Shown in pieces: positions 1-10,881 of a stretch of DNA of 64,000 bases (its first letter is position 1; each line of letters begins with the position of its first letter). The DNA comes from Thermosipho sp. (in: thermotogales) (GTDB lineage Bacteria; Thermotogota; Thermotogae; Thermotogales; Fervidobacteriaceae): NCBI GenBank assembly GCA_017656335.1, contig JACDOA010000002.1, forward strand, positions 343,948-407,947, given 5' to 3'. Below the pieces are notes generated by a model. It saw only the letters and a list, made by a program, of their open reading frames with translations, was not told the DNA's origin and did no database searches. A program made the position numbers and the translations under genes.

Positions 1-288
1 ATGGGCAGGTCCACCAAAAAGGGACCTTATGTAGATCCCAAACTTTTAAAGAAAATAAGACAATTAAATGAATCTGGTGAAAAAAAGATTATAAAAACTT
101 GGAGTAGAGCAAGTATGATTGTTCCAGAAATGGTAGGACACACTATTGCAGTCTATAATGGAATAAAACACATACCCGTTTATATCACAGAAAATATGGT
201 AGGACATAGATTAGGAGAATTTTCATTTACAAGAAGATTTGGAGGACATGCGGATAAGTCTGCAAGCAAGGGTCAGGTTAAAAAATGA
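1..288 (+). CDS. rpsS: 30S ribosomal protein S19
   Basis: S19 sits in the head of the small subunit, bound to S13 and 16S rRNA. The 95-residue product opens with the family hallmark [12 protein letters not shown] and contains the conserved block around [17 protein letters not shown] and the [11 protein letters not shown] motif. The ATG is the first base of the window, so its ribosome binding site and the expected upstream neighbour rplB lie outside. It is the first visible gene of the distal S10/spc superoperon and is followed after 14 bases by rplV. Confidence 0.97.

Positions 289-302
289 GGAGGGTGGAAA
301 CA

Positions 303-749
303 ATGCAAGCTCTTATTAAAAGAAATGGAATGAAACGTTCTAAATTCCATTCCGCAAGAAAAGAGAAATTGGCGACTATGCCAGTATTTGAAGCTAAAGC
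401 TGTAGCAAAGTTCATTAGAATTTCTCCTAGAAAGGCAAGAAGTGTTGCAAATTCTATTAAAGGTAAAAATGTTTCAGAAGCGTTTACAATTCTTGAATTT
501 TCGCCGAAAAAGGCTGCACGAATTATAAAAAATGTGTTAAAATCAGCAGTGGCAAACGCAGTAAATAATTTTAATCTTTCAGAAGAAAATTTGTATGTTT
601 ATACATGCTATGTAAATGATGGTCCAAGAATGAAAAGGCTTTGGCCAAGAGGTAGAGGAAGTGCTGATATAATTCAGAAGAGAATGTCCCATATTACAGT
701 TATTGTTAGGGATAAAGAAGCCGAAAAGGCAGCAAAGGAAGAAAAGTAA
303..749 (+). CDS. rplV: 50S ribosomal protein L22
   Basis: L22 lines the peptide exit tunnel of the large subunit. The product is 148 residues. The conserved core ([19 protein letters not shown], then [12 protein letters not shown] and [18 protein letters not shown]) starts near residue 35, so there is a basic N-terminal extension of about 30 residues. 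I chose the ATG at 303 because GAGGAGGGTGG lies just upstream; an in-frame start at 285 overlaps rpsS and would put that site inside the gene. It is 20 bases from rpsC. Confidence 0.96.

Positions 750-769
750 TAGAAAGGTGAGGTGGTAAG

Positions 770-1399
770 GTGGGTCAAAAAGTTCATCCACGTGGGTTTA
801 GACTAGGACTTACAGCTGACTGGCAAGCTACCTGGTTTAACGAGAAAAATTACGCCGAATACCTGCTTGAAGATGAGGAAATCAGAAAAATAATTAAAGA
901 AAAATATAATCATGCTGGTATAAGCGAAATTGCAATTGAAAGGCCAGATTCAGAAAGAGTTATTGCAATTGTTAAAAGTGCAAGACCTGGGATTATTATA
1001 GGTAAAAAGGGTGTTGAGATTACTAAATTAAGACAGGACCTTGAAAGAAGATTTAACAGAAGATTTATTATCAATATTGAAGAAATTAAAACGCCCGAAG
1101 CAGATGCACAGTTAGTAGCTGAGAATATTGCTGGAAGAATAGAGAAACGTGCATCATATAAAATAGTTATGAAAAGAGCAATTTCAAATGCAATGAGAAA
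1201 AGGTGCAAAGGGAATTAAAATTATGGTTGCCGGAAGACTTGCAGGTGCAGAAATTGCAAGAACCGAGTGGTATCTTAAAGGAAGGCTTCCACTTCAAACC
1301 ATTAGATCGATTATTGATTACGGTACCGCAAGAGCCGAAACAAAATATGGTACTATAGGAATTAAGGTTTGGATTTATAAAGGCGACGCCGACATCTGA
770..1399 (+). CDS. rpsC: 30S ribosomal protein S3
   Basis: S3 binds the mRNA entry channel in the 30S head. The 209-residue protein begins [12 protein letters not shown], the family signature, and carries a type II KH domain with the GKKG loop ([15 protein letters not shown], near residues 70-85) and the C-terminal [14 protein letters not shown] block. The start is GTG, preceded by a GGTGAGGTGG run. The length is normal for compact bacterial S3. Confidence 0.97.

Positions 1400-1421
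1400 C
1401 GTCAAAAGGAGGTAGTACGAC

Positions 1422-1850
1422 ATGTTAATGCCGAAAAGAGTTAAGTACAGAAAACAACATCGCGGAAGAATGAAAGGAAAAGCCAAAGGTGGAACATTAG
1501 TGAATTTTGGTGATTATGGTTTAAAAGCTATGGAATCTCACTGGATCACAGCACAGCAAATAGAAGCTTGTAGAATTGCAATTACAAGAACTTTGAAAAA
1601 ATCTGGAAAGCTTTGGATTAGAGTTTTTCCTGATAAATCATATACAAAACACCCGGCCGAGAGTAAGTTAGGAAAAGGTAAAGGTAATGTTGAAGGTTGG
1701 GTTGCAGTTGTAAAACCTGGGAAAATTTTGTTTGAAATTGGAGGAGTAAGCGAAGAATTAGCAAGAGAAGCTCTTGAATATGCTGCTACAAAGCTTCCAA
1801 TAAGAACAAAAATAGTAAAAAGACATGAGATAGGTGGTGAAGCAGTATGA
1422..1850 (+). CDS. rplP: 50S ribosomal protein L16
   Basis: L16 organises the A-site region of the large subunit. The 142-residue protein starts [19 protein letters not shown], the standard N-terminus, and keeps the motifs [16 protein letters not shown] and [28 protein letters not shown] lies 8 bases upstream of the ATG. 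Its last codons overlap the start of rpmC (ATGA-type overlap), which suggests translational coupling. Confidence 0.97.

Positions 1851-2047
1851 AGGCTGCTGAACTTAGAGGCTTAACAAACGAAGAATTATTAAATCTTCTT
1901 GAAGAAAAGAAAAGAACATTAATGAACCTTAGGTTCCAAAATGCCCTGGGACAATTAAATGATTATAGCCAAATTTCAAAAACAAGAAAAGATATAGCAA
2001 GAATCAAAACAATTCTCAGGGAAAGAGAACTGGGTGTAAGGAGGTAA
1847..2047 (+). CDS. rpmC: 50S ribosomal protein L29
   Basis: L29 is a small helical protein at the tunnel exit, next to L23, where SRP and trigger factor dock. The 66-residue product has the family pattern: [36 protein letters not shown] followed by an R-rich helix with [13 protein letters not shown]. The ATG overlaps the rplP stop codon by four bases, and rpsQ follows after five bases. 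Confidence 0.96.

Positions 2048-2052
2048 TTGAC

Positions 2053-2358
2053 ATGCCAAAAAAGAAGCTTGTAGGTGAAGTTGTGAGTAATAAAATGGAT
2101 AAGACAGTAGTAGTTGCCGTTAATACATTGGTAAAACACCCGACTGTGGGGAAATATATAAAAAGAACAAAAAAATATTATGCCCACGATGAAAATAACG
2201 AATGTAGTATAGGCGATACTGTTGAAATTATTGAATCCAGACCTTTGAGTAAATTGAAAAGATGGAGAGTATTAAGAATAGTCGAAAGATCAGTTTTTGC
2301 TGACGAAAACGCTGAAGATAACGTAGACTTGGAAGGAGGTAGTAACAATGATAATTAA
2053..2358 (+). CDS. rpsQ: 30S ribosomal protein S17
   Basis: S17 is a primary 16S-binding protein with an OB fold. The conserved region ([52 protein letters not shown]) spans roughly residues 5-77. An acidic tail of about 20 residues after RIVERS is not part of the core fold. The 3' end overlaps rplN by 11 bases, and the rplN ribosome binding site GGAGG lies inside this tail, so the extension may simply reflect that overlap. 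Confidence 0.96.

Positions 2359-2716
2359 TGAAAGCTACCTCAATGTTGCAGATAATTCCGGAGCAAAGCA
2401 ATTAAGAGTAATAAGAGTATTGGGTGGTTCTAGAAGAAAATGGGGAACAGTAGGAGATATTGTTGTATGCAGTGTTAGGGATGCAGTACCAAATGGTGAT
2501 CTAAAAAAAGGAGATGTTGTAAAAGCCGTTATTGTTAGGACAAAAAAAGAAATTAGAAGACCAGATGGTACATACATTCGTTTTGATGATAATGCTGCTG
2601 TTGTAATCGATAAATTCAATGAGCCTAAGGGGACACGTGTTTTTGGACCAGTTGCAAAGGAACTTAGAGAAAAAGGATTTATGAAAATAGTCTCCTTAGC
2701 GCCAGAAGTATTTTAA
2348..2716 (+). CDS. rplN: 50S ribosomal protein L14
   Basis: L14 forms part of intersubunit bridges. The 122-residue protein has the standard length and motifs: [22 protein letters not shown] near the start, [24 protein letters not shown] in the middle, and [25 protein letters not shown] at the end. 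GGAAGGAGG precedes the ATG from within the end of rpsQ, so the two genes are probably coupled. Confidence 0.97.

Positions 2717-2729
2717 GGGGTGATGTGCA

Positions 2730-3050
2730 GTGGCAAGAAAAATAAAAAAAGGTGATACAGTACAAGTAATTTCAGGAAAAGATAAAGGAAAAACAGGGGA
2801 AGTTATTACTGTTATTCCAAAAGAAGATAAGGTAATTGTAAGGGGTGTTAATGTAGTTAAAAGACACCAAAGGCCAACATCTCATATGAGACAAGGTGGA
2901 ATTATAGAAAAAGAATCACCAATTTATGTTTATAAGGTAGCTCTCGTGTGTCCAAGCTGTGGAAAGCCAACCAGAGTAGGTTTTAAAGTTCTTGAAGATG
3001 GAAGCAAAGTTAGGTATTGTAAGAAATGCGGAGAAGTCATAGATAAGTAA
2730..3050 (+). CDS. rplX: 50S ribosomal protein L24
   Basis: L24 is an early assembly initiator of the large subunit. The 106-residue protein has the KOW motif ([20 protein letters not shown], residues 6-25) and [11 protein letters not shown]. 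The C-terminal part carries two CxxC pairs (CPSCGK and CKKCGE), which would form a zinc ribbon; this is a common extra in thermophilic L24. Translation starts at GTG 13 bases after rplN, with GGGGTGAT upstream. Confidence 0.96.

Positions 3051-3063
3051 GGAGGAATAGAGC

Positions 3064-3609
3064 ATGCAGTACATACCATTGAAAGAAAAGTATAGAAATG
3101 AAATTATACCTGCAATGATTAAAGAATTTGGATATAAAAATGTTTTTCAAGTTCCCAGAATTGAAAAAATAGTTATCAATATGGGAATTGGAGAAGGTTC
3201 TAGAAATAAAGATGTTGTCGATGTCCATGCAAAAGAATTAGCATTAATTGCAGGTCAAAAACCCGTTATTACAAGGGCAAAGAAAAGTATTTCAAATTTC
3301 AAAATTAGAAAAGGTATGCCAATAGGCCTAAAAGTTACATTAAGAGGATTAAACATGTATAACTTTTTATACAAACTAATTAATCTTGTTTTACCTAAAG
3401 TTAGAGACTTTAGAGGATTAAATCCTAATGGTTTTGATGGAAGAGGAAATTATTCGTTTGGATTAACTGAACAATTGGTTTTTCCAGAAATTTCTCCGGA
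3501 TCAAGTTAAAAGAGTTCAAGGTATGGATATAGTTATTGTTACAACTGCAAAGACTGATGATGAAGCTAGAAAATTATTAGAATTATTTGGTTTTCCTTTT
3601 AAAAGATAA
3064..3609 (+). CDS. rplE: 50S ribosomal protein L5
   Basis: L5 binds 5S rRNA in the central protuberance. The 181-residue product shows the expected [53 protein letters not shown] and the C-terminal block with [14 protein letters not shown] and [35 protein letters not shown] lies before the ATG. Length and gene position (between rplX and rpsN) are standard. Confidence 0.97.

Positions 3610-3624
3610 TAAGGAGGTTACGAT

Positions 3625-3810
3625 ATGGCTAGAAAAGGTCTTGTAGAAAGATGGAAAAAGCCTAAGAAATTTAAAACAAGAGAATACACAAGGTGTAAAA
3701 TTTGCGGAAGAGCTCACTCTGTTTATAGAGAATTTGGGATTTGTAGAGTTTGTTTTAGAAAAATGGCCAACGAGGGAAAACTCCCGGGTGTTAGGAAGGC
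3801 AACATGGTAA
3625..3810 (+). CDS. rpsN: 30S ribosomal protein S14, zinc-binding (type Z)
   Basis: S14 is a late 30S head protein. This is the short, 61-residue zinc form: CxxC at CKICGR and a second CxxC at CRVCFR. The family motif [22 protein letters not shown] is present. Having only four-cysteine S14 is normal for thermophiles, whereas many mesophiles carry a zinc-free paralogue; none is seen in this window. Confidence 0.97.

Positions 3811-3825
3811 AAGGAGGGGAATACA

Positions 3826-4230
3826 ATGTGGAGCGATCCAATAGCTGACATGCTCACTAGAATAAGGAACGCAAACGTTGCGTTTAAAGAACAAGTAGAC
3901 ATTCCAGCATCAAATTTAAAGAAAGAAATCGCTGAAATTTTAAAAAGCGAAGGTTTTATAAAAGGATATACTTATATTGAGGATGGAAAACAAGGTATAT
4001 TAAGAATTCAAATGAAATACAAAGGAACTAGAAGAAATAGAGAAAGAGTAATTCACGGTATTGTGAGAGTTTCAAAACCAGGAAGAAGAATTTATGTTGG
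4101 TAAAGATAAATTACCTAAAGTTAAAAATGGACTCGGAATCGCAATATTATCAACTTCAAAAGGAGTTTTAACAGACAAAAAAGCAAAAGAACTTGGAGTT
4201 GGCGGAGAAGTAATCGCCTACATCTGGTAA
3826..4230 (+). CDS. rpsH: 30S ribosomal protein S8
   Basis: S8 binds the central domain of 16S rRNA; in other bacteria it also represses its own operon by binding the spc mRNA. The 134-residue protein begins [17 protein letters not shown] and ends with [33 protein letters not shown], both family hallmarks. AGGAGGGG precedes the ATG. Confidence 0.97.

Positions 4231-4243
4231 GGAGGTGTGCTTA

Positions 4244-4798
4244 ATGTCCCGTATAGCAAATAAACCTATTGTTATACCAAATGGTGTTGAAGTAAAATTG
4301 GAAGGAAATATTTTAAAAGTAAAAGGACCTAAAGGTGAGTTACAACAAGAATTTTTACCATATGTGAAAGTGGAAATAAATGGCAATGAAATTAACGTTC
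4401 AACCAAACGTTGAAGTTATGAAGAGAAAATCAGATCTTAAAAAGATGAAAATGTTTACTGGAACGTATTGGAGATTATTTAATAACATGGTAATTGGTGT
4501 GACACAAGGATTTAAAAAGGAACTTGAGATAGTTGGTATTGGTTATAGAGCACAGATACAAGGAAACAAACTTGTTATGAATCTTGGATATGCTCATCCT
4601 GTTGAAATGGAAATTCCTTCTGATGTAAAAGTAGAAGTTCCAAGTCCCAACAGAATAATAGTGAGTGGAATTGACAAACAAAGGGTAGGACAGGTAGCTG
4701 CTGATATAAGAAAATGGAGAAAGCCAAATGTTTACTCCGGTAAAGGTATCAGATATGTTGGTGAGTATGTAAGAATGAAGGAAGGAAAGAAAGCATAA
4244..4798 (+). CDS. rplF: 50S ribosomal protein L6
   Basis: L6 lies near the factor-binding site on the large subunit. The product is 184 residues with the duplicated L6 fold: [17 protein letters not shown] at the start and the C-terminal RNA-binding block [30 protein letters not shown]. 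The ATG at 4244 was chosen because it follows GGAGGTG at a good distance; a slightly longer in-frame start would overlap that site. Confidence 0.96.

Positions 4799-4814
4799 AG
4801 GGGGTACAACTGAG

Positions 4815-5183
4815 ATGATAAAGAAAGAAAACAGGAATTGGAGAAGAAAAAAGAGACATCTAAGTATTAGAAAAAAAATACATGGTACTGCAGATAGACC
4901 AAGATTTTGCGTGTATAAAAGTGAAAAGCACATATATGCACAAATAATTGACGATGACAAAGGACATACTTTAGTTGCAGCTTCTACACTTGATAAAGAA
5001 TTAAGAGAATCTTTGAAAAAAACTTGGAATAAAGAAGCTGCTCGAGAAGTTGGAAAATTAATTGGAAAAAGAGCTGTAGAAAAAGGAATAAAGAAAGTGG
5101 TTTTTGATAGAGGCGGTTATAGATACCATGGTAGAATTAAAGAACTCGCTGATGGTGCTAGAGAAGCCGGTTTGGAATTTTAA
4815..5183 (+). CDS. rplR: 50S ribosomal protein L18
   Basis: L18 binds 5S rRNA together with L5. 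The 122-residue product has a basic N-terminus ([16 protein letters not shown]), the core [26 protein letters not shown], and the C-terminal [27 protein letters not shown], which is diagnostic. GGGGGTACAACTGAG lies before the ATG. Confidence 0.97.

Positions 5184-5197
5184 GGGAGGTGCACTGA

Positions 5198-5728
5198 ATG
5201 GCAGACATTGCACAGAAAATTAAGAATACAGGAGAAGAATTTGAAGAAAGAATTGTTGAAATAAGAAGAACAACTAAGGTTACAAAAGGTGGAAAAAATC
5301 TTTCTTTTAGAGTTCTTGCTGTTGTTGGAAATAAAAATGGTAAAGTTGGAATCGGCGTTGGAAAGGCTAGGGAAGTTCCAGAGGCAATTAGAAAAGCTCT
5401 TTCTGCTGCTAGAAGAAATGTTTTTGTTGTTCCAATATATAATGGTACAATTCCTCATGAAACTGTTGGAAGACAAGATGCGGCAAAAGTTTTACTTAAG
5501 CCTGCTGCTCCAGGTACAGGTATTATTTCCAATGGTACGGTTCGTGCAGTTGTAGAGCTTGCAGGTATTCATAATATATTAACTAAGAGTAGTGGTTCTA
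5601 CAAATCCAGTAGCTCTTGCACAAGCAACTGTAAACGGATTAAAAGGCCTCCTATCATTGGAAAAAGTTGCTGAACTTAGAGATATCACTCCCCAAGAAGT
5701 TATAAATGGTGTAAAAAAGGAGGGTTAA
5198..5728 (+). CDS. rpsE: 30S ribosomal protein S5
   Basis: S5 contributes to decoding fidelity and the mRNA entry helicase site. The 176-residue protein has the double-stranded-RNA-binding-like N-terminal domain ([30 protein letters not shown]) with the glycine-rich [17 protein letters not shown], and a C-terminal domain with [34 protein letters not shown] precedes the ATG. Confidence 0.97.

Positions 5729-5732
5729 GTAA

Positions 5733-5918
5733 ATGAAAAAACTTAGAATAACACTTGTTAAAAGTCCAATTGGCTATAAATATGATCAAAAAGACACGGT
5801 AAAAAGATTAGGTTTGAGAAAACTTAATTCTTCTGTTGTAAAAGATGATGTCCCACAGATTAGAGGGATGATTAGGAAGGTACAACACCTCGTAAAAGTT
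5901 GAGGAAATAGAGGAATAA
5733..5918 (+). CDS. rpmD: 50S ribosomal protein L30
   Basis: L30 is a small large-subunit protein. The 61-residue product starts [31 protein letters not shown] and has [19 protein letters not shown], matching bacterial L30 over its whole length. It begins 4 bases after rpsE and is followed by rplO. A GGAGG before the ATG is embedded in the end of rpsE. Confidence 0.96.

Positions 5919-5932
5919 GGAGGTAATATACT

Positions 5933-6376
5933 ATGAGATTAGATGAACTTAGACCCACACCTGGCTCCATGAAGAAAAAAATTAGAGTTGGAAGAGGGAT
6001 TGGTTCCGGTAAAGGTAAAACTTCTGGAAAGGGGCACAAAGGTCAAAAATCAAGAGGTGCAGGAAAAGTTAGTCCTTGGTTTGAAGGTGGGCAAACACCA
6101 CTTCACAGAAGACTTCCAAAATTTGGATTTAAAAATTTTAACAAAAAAGTTTTTACAATAGTTAATGTAGAACAACTTGAAAAACTACTTAATTCTGGTG
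6201 ATGAAGTAACCCCAGAAAAGCTTTTGGAACTTGGAGTAATAAAAAACATTAATGATGGAGTGAAAATTCTTGGAAATGGTGAAATAACAAAACCATTAAC
6301 AGTTATTGCTCACGCATTTAGTTCAAGTGCCAGGAGGAAAATAGAAGCCGTTGGCGGAAAAGCTGAGGTGATATAA
5933..6376 (+). CDS. rplO: 50S ribosomal protein L15
   Basis: L15 is a late-assembling large-subunit protein. The 147-residue product has the glycine- and lysine-rich extension [24 protein letters not shown], then [17 protein letters not shown], and the C-terminal [16 protein letters not shown] block. AGGAGGT precedes the ATG. Only two bases separate it from secY, the usual order. Confidence 0.97.

Positions 6377-6378
6377 AA

Positions 6379-7665
6379 ATGTGGAAGGCTTTAAAAAACG
6401 CTTTTAAAATTCCAGAACTCAGAGATAGAATAATATTCACACTCTTAATGCTTATAGTTTTCAGGCTTGGTATTTATATTCCAGTCCCTGGAATTGATTT
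6501 GAAAGCATGGGGGGCAGCTTTTACTCAATTGGGTAGCGGTTCTGCTAGTGGTTTGTTAAGTTTCTATGATGTCTTTACAGGTGGAGCATTTAGGCGTTTT
6601 TCTATTTTTTCAATGAGTGTTACTCCTTATATTAATGCATCAATTATTTTACAGCTTCTTTCTTCCGTAATTCCTTCATTAAAAGAAATGTTAAAAGAAG
6701 GGGAAGAAGGGAGAAAAAAATTCCAAAGATTAACAAGAAATCTTACGGTAATTTTAGGAACTTTACAAGCTTTTATAATTTCTTTTGGCCTTGGAAGAGG
6801 ATTTCAAAATATATTAGTTGTTCCTCTTTGGACATTCACATTTGTTGCAACAGTTTCACTTATAGCAGGAACAATGTTTTTACTTTGGATTGGAGATAGA
6901 ATTACCGAGAAAGGCATAGGAAATGGTATAAGCGTACTAATTTTTGCTGGAATTGTTGCAAGATATCCATCATATTTCAGACAAGCAGTTTTAGGTGGAC
7001 TAAATATTTTTGAATGGATCTTTCTTATTGGTATTATGGTGCTTATGGTTGTTGGAATTATTTATGTCCAGCAGGCAGAAAGAAGAATAATGGTCCAGTA
7101 TGCTTCAAGAATGGTTGGAAGAAGAGTATATGGAGGAACTTCAACACATATTCCAATAAAAGTCAATCATAGCGGTGTTATTCCAATTATATTTGCCTGG
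7201 GCAATTGTCTCTATCCCAGTAGGTATTGCTCAATTTACAAATTCTGATACTGTAAAATCTTTATTCTCAATGACAAGCCCTATTATTATAACAATCTATG
7301 CGGTTCTTATATTCTTCTTTACGTATTTTTACAGTATTGTTGTATTTGATCCAAAAGATATAGCAGAAAATATAAAAAGTTATGGTGGATACATTCCGGG
7401 TATTAGGCCAGGAAAACCTACTGAACAATACATAACTAGAGTGCTTAATAGAATTACATTTGTAGGAGCCTTGTTCCTGGTAGTAATAGCCCTGCTCCCT
7501 TACTTGATTCAAGGTGTTGTAGGAGTTAATATTTGGTTAGGTGGTACAAGCGCTTTGATTGCCGTAGGTGTTGCATTGGATGTTGCTCAACAAATGGAAG
7601 CCCACTTAATCATGAGAAATTACGAAGGTTTTGTCAAAAAAGGAAAGCTCCCTGGAAGGAGATGA
6379..7665 (+). CDS. secY: Protein translocase channel subunit SecY
   Basis: SecY is the pore of the Sec translocon in the inner membrane and works with SecE (encoded at 36740-36928 here) and SecG. The 428-residue protein is strongly hydrophobic, consistent with ten membrane helices. 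Recognisable parts include the plug and helix 2 region ([27 protein letters not shown]), the GIGNGIS loop motif, the cytosolic loop [14 protein letters not shown] and a C-terminal [13 protein letters not shown] tail. It ends just before the adk ribosome binding site. Confidence 0.98.

Positions 7666-7669
7666 TTCA

Positions 7670-8320
7670 ATGAGTTTAGATATGGTTTTTTTAGGACCAC
7701 CAGGGGCAGGCAAAGGAACTTATGCAAAAGAATTAGTTAAATTATTTAATATTCCACATATATCAACTGGAGATATGTTTAGGGAAGCAGTAGCATCAGG
7801 TTCCGAACTTGGAAAGAAAGTTGAAGAAATATTAAAAAGGGGAGATCTAGTTCCTGATGATCTGACGATTTCAATAGTAAAAGACAGGTTATCAAAAGAG
7901 GATTGTAAAAATGGTTTTATTCTAGATGGATTTCCGAGAACTGTTGATCAAGCAAAAGCTTTGGACGAAATATTAAATTTCTTAGGTAGAGAATTGGGCT
8001 ATGCTTTTTACTTTGAAGTAAATGAAGAGGTTGTTGTTCAACGAATAACAAATAGAAGAATTTGTAAAAATTGCGGGAAAATATATAATCTTTTAACAAT
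8101 GCCTCCAAAAGTTGATGGAAAGTGTGACGTTTGTGGAGGAGAACTTTTTCAAAGAGAAGATGATGGAGAGGAAGTAGTAAGGAATAGGTATAAAGTATAC
8201 ATGGAAAACACATATCCTGTAATAGAATATTATCAAAAACAAAACAAACTTTTTACAATCGACGGAGCCTCAGGTGTTGATTCGGTAATAAAAGAAGTAT
8301 TAAATATAGTCAGAAGGTGA
7670..8320 (+). CDS. adk: Adenylate kinase
   Basis: The enzyme interconverts ATP + AMP and 2 ADP in the cytoplasm. The 216-residue product has the P-loop GPPGAGKGT near residue 10, the AMP-binding [10 protein letters not shown], and GFPRTVDQA. The LID domain carries two CxxC pairs (CKNCGK and CDVCGG), so it is the zinc-binding long form usual in Gram-positives and Thermotogales. I use the ATG at 7670, five bases after the secY stop, because GGAAGGAG lies directly upstream; an earlier in-frame start at 7631 would be inside secY. 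Confidence 0.97.

Positions 8321-8324
8321 CGAA

Positions 8325-9092
8325 ATGATTTTTATTAAAACTCCACAAGAAATCGAAAAAATTAAAATAGCTTCAATGGCTGTTGGAACAATTTTAGATG
8401 AAGGAAAAAAATTAGCTGTAGAGGGAGCAACTGCTTGGGATTTCGAAGTCATGGCAGAAAGGGTTTTGAGAGAGTTTAAATGTAAACCGGCTTTCAAAGG
8501 ATACAATGGATATCCATATATTACAACAGTATCAATTAATGAAGAGGTTATCCATGGTTTTCCGTTAAGAAATAAAGTATTAAAAAAAGGTGATATTGTC
8601 TCTTTAGATGTAGGGGCTATTTACGAAGGTTATTATGGCGATGGAGCGTATACTTATATTGTTGGAGAAACTGATGAAATAGGGGAAAAGCTAGTAAATG
8701 TTACCAAAAGAGCTTTAGAAATTGCAATTGAAACTGTGAAAGATGGAGTAAGATTAGGTGATGTTTCATATTCAATTCAAAGTTTTGTTGAAGAGAATGG
8801 TTTTGGAATAGTTAGAGATTTTGTTGGTCATGGTGTTGGTAGAAGACTCCATGAAGATCCTCAAATTCCAAATTATGGAAAAAAAGGAACGGGTATAATT
8901 TTAAAAGCGGGTATGACGCTTGCTATAGAACCAATGGTAACTGAAGGCGGCTGGCACGTGGAAATTTTAGATGATGGTTGGACAGTAGTTACTGTGGATG
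9001 GAAAGAGAGCAGCTCATTTTGAGCACACCATTTTGGTAAAAAAAGATGGTGCTGAAGTTTTGACCCTAAGGGGTGATACGGTTGTCGAATAA
8325..9092 (+). CDS. map: Methionine aminopeptidase, type I
   Basis: The enzyme removes the initiator methionine from nascent proteins. The 255-residue product shows the pita-bread fold signature and all five metal ligands in context: Asp in [17 protein letters not shown] (two Asp), His in [13 protein letters not shown], Glu in AIEPMVTEG and Glu in AHFEHTILV. It is type I because no insert lies in the C-terminal half. Its 3' end overlaps the start of infA by 11 bases. Confidence 0.97.

Positions 9093-9306
9093 GGATGATA
9101 TTATTAAGATGGAAGGTACAATAGTTGAAGCACTTCCAAACGCAATGTTTAGAGTGGAACTTGAAAATGGTCATAAGATACTTGCTCATATTAGCGGCAA
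9201 AATGAGAAAAAATTTTATAAGACTTGTTCCAGGGGATAGAGTTATTGTTGAACTAACCATTTATGATTTAACAAAAGGAAGAATAGTATACAGGAAAAAG
9301 GTATAG
9082..9306 (+). CDS. infA: Translation initiation factor IF-1
   Basis: IF-1 occupies the ribosomal A site during initiation. The 74-residue product is an S1/OB-fold protein with [44 protein letters not shown], the family core. I place the start at TTG 9082: AAGGGGTGA ends six bases upstream, and it gives a typical short N-terminus ([11 protein letters not shown]). A GTG at 9073 lies inside that ribosome binding site. The gene starts within the end of map. Confidence 0.95.

Positions 9307-9326
9307 AAGAAAGGAGAGTGTAATAT

Positions 9327-9443
9327 ATGAAAGTACAGTCTTCAGTAAAGAAAAGATGCGAGCACTGTAAAATAATCAGAAGAAAAGGCAGAGTTTATGT
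9401 AATTTGTAAAGTAAATCCAAAGCATAATCAGAAGCAAGGTTGA
9327..9443 (+). CDS. rpmJ: 50S ribosomal protein L36
   Basis: This gene encodes only 38 residues. The translated sequence, [21 protein letters not shown] followed by [17 protein letters not shown], is a complete L36 with the zinc ligands Cys, Cys (CEHC), Cys and His (CKVNPKH). AAGGAGAG precedes the ATG. It occupies the usual place between infA and rpsM. Confidence 0.96.

Positions 9444-9455
9444 GGAGGGAGATAG

Positions 9456-9824
9456 ATGGCTCGTATTGTAGGTGTTGAAATTCCTAACGACAAAAAGGTA
9501 GAAATAGCTCTTACATATATATACGGCATTGGTAAGACAAGAGCAAAGCAAATTTGTGAATCTATAAACGTTGATCCTAACAAAAAAGTTAGGGAATTAA
9601 ACGATGAAGAAATCAGTAAGATTGCTAATTTTATTCAACAGAATTTTAAAGTTGAAGGTGAGCTTAGATCAGAAGTTATGTCAAATATTAAAAGACTTAT
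9701 TGACATCGGCTGTTATAGAGGGCTAAGACATAAATTAGGGTTACCAGTAAGAGGACAAAAAACAAAATCAAATGCTAGAACAAGAAAAGGTCCAAGACCA
9801 AGTAGAATCAAGAAGAAAAAATAA
9456..9824 (+). CDS. rpsM: 30S ribosomal protein S13
   Basis: S13 sits at the top of the 30S head and contacts the P-site tRNA and L5. The 122-residue product opens [30 protein letters not shown] and ends with [26 protein letters not shown], both diagnostic. GAGGAGGGAG precedes the ATG. It is followed by rpsK after 12 bases. Confidence 0.97.

Positions 9825-9836
9825 GGAGGGAAATAA

Positions 9837-10232
9837 ATGGCTAAAAAAACCACACGTAGGGCTTCTTCGAAGAGAAAAAGAAAAATTGCCATTGATCATG
9901 GTGTTGTTCACATAAAATCGACATATAACAACACAATTGTGACGCTTACTGATCCTGATGGTAAGGTAATTACATGGGGAAGTGGAGGAACTGCAGGTTT
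10001 TGAAGGAACGAGAAAAGGAACACCATATGCGGCACAACTTGCTGCTGACCAAGTAGCGAAAGAAGCAGTAAAACTCGGAATAAAGAAAGTTGATATTCTT
10101 GTAAAAGGTCCTGGTTCTGGAAGGGAAGCTGCTATTAGAACGTTCCAGGCAGCTGGATTAGAAATTGGAACAATTAAAGATGTAACGCCAATTCCATTTA
10201 ATGGCTGTAGGCCTAAGAAGAAAAGAGTTTAA
9837..10232 (+). CDS. rpsK: 30S ribosomal protein S11
   Basis: S11 shapes the platform of the 30S subunit and the mRNA exit. The 131-residue product shows [61 protein letters not shown] and the ending [29 protein letters not shown] precedes the ATG, a spacing repeated before rpsD. Confidence 0.97.

Positions 10233-10245
10233 GGGAGGGAAATAA

Positions 10246-10875
10246 ATGGCTAGATATACAGGTCCACAATGTAAACTTTGCAGACGCGAAGGAATGAAGT
10301 TGTACCTGAAAGGTGAAAGATGTTTCACTGACAAATGTGCTTTTGATAAAAGACCATATGCTCCAGGTGATCATGGTAGAGATAGGAAAAAGTTAACACA
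10401 GTACGGTATACAATTGAGAGCAAAACAAACAATGAAGAGAATTTATGGAGTTCTTGAAAGTCAATTTAGAAGATATTATGAAAAAGCTTCTAAACAATCT
10501 GGAGATACCCGTGAAAATTTGGTGCTTCAAGTTGAAAGAAGACTCGATAACGTGGTATATAGATTAGGTTTTGCAGTTAATCGAACAACAGCAAAGCAAC
10601 TTGTAACTCACGGACATTTCTTAGTCAATGGCAAGAAAGTATCCATACCTTCTTATCAAGTAAGACCCGGAGATGTTATTGAAGTTAAAGAAAAAAGCAG
10701 AGGTATTGAGCCAATTAAAAATGCAATAGAAATTAATAAAGATAAAAATAGAATGCCATGGGTTTCAGTTGACTATGAAAACTTTAAAGGCGTTTACGAA
10801 AGACATCCAAAATTAGAAGAAGTTATTGATCTTCCAGTTGATGTACAAGCAATCATTGAATTGTACTCGAGGTGA
10246..10875 (+). CDS. rpsD: 30S ribosomal protein S4
   Basis: S4 nucleates 30S assembly and affects decoding accuracy. The 209-residue product contains a zinc knuckle at its N-terminus (CKLCRREG ... 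RCFTDKC), an arginine-rich 16S-binding region, and an S4 RNA-binding domain with [34 protein letters not shown] at about residues 95-130. It lies directly before rpoA, as in most bacterial alpha operons. Confidence 0.97.

Positions 10876-10881
10876 TGAATT

Noticed and set aside
5289..5555. Plus-strand 88-codon frame inside rpsE
   Set aside because: It is out of frame with a strongly conserved ribosomal protein and has no independent support.
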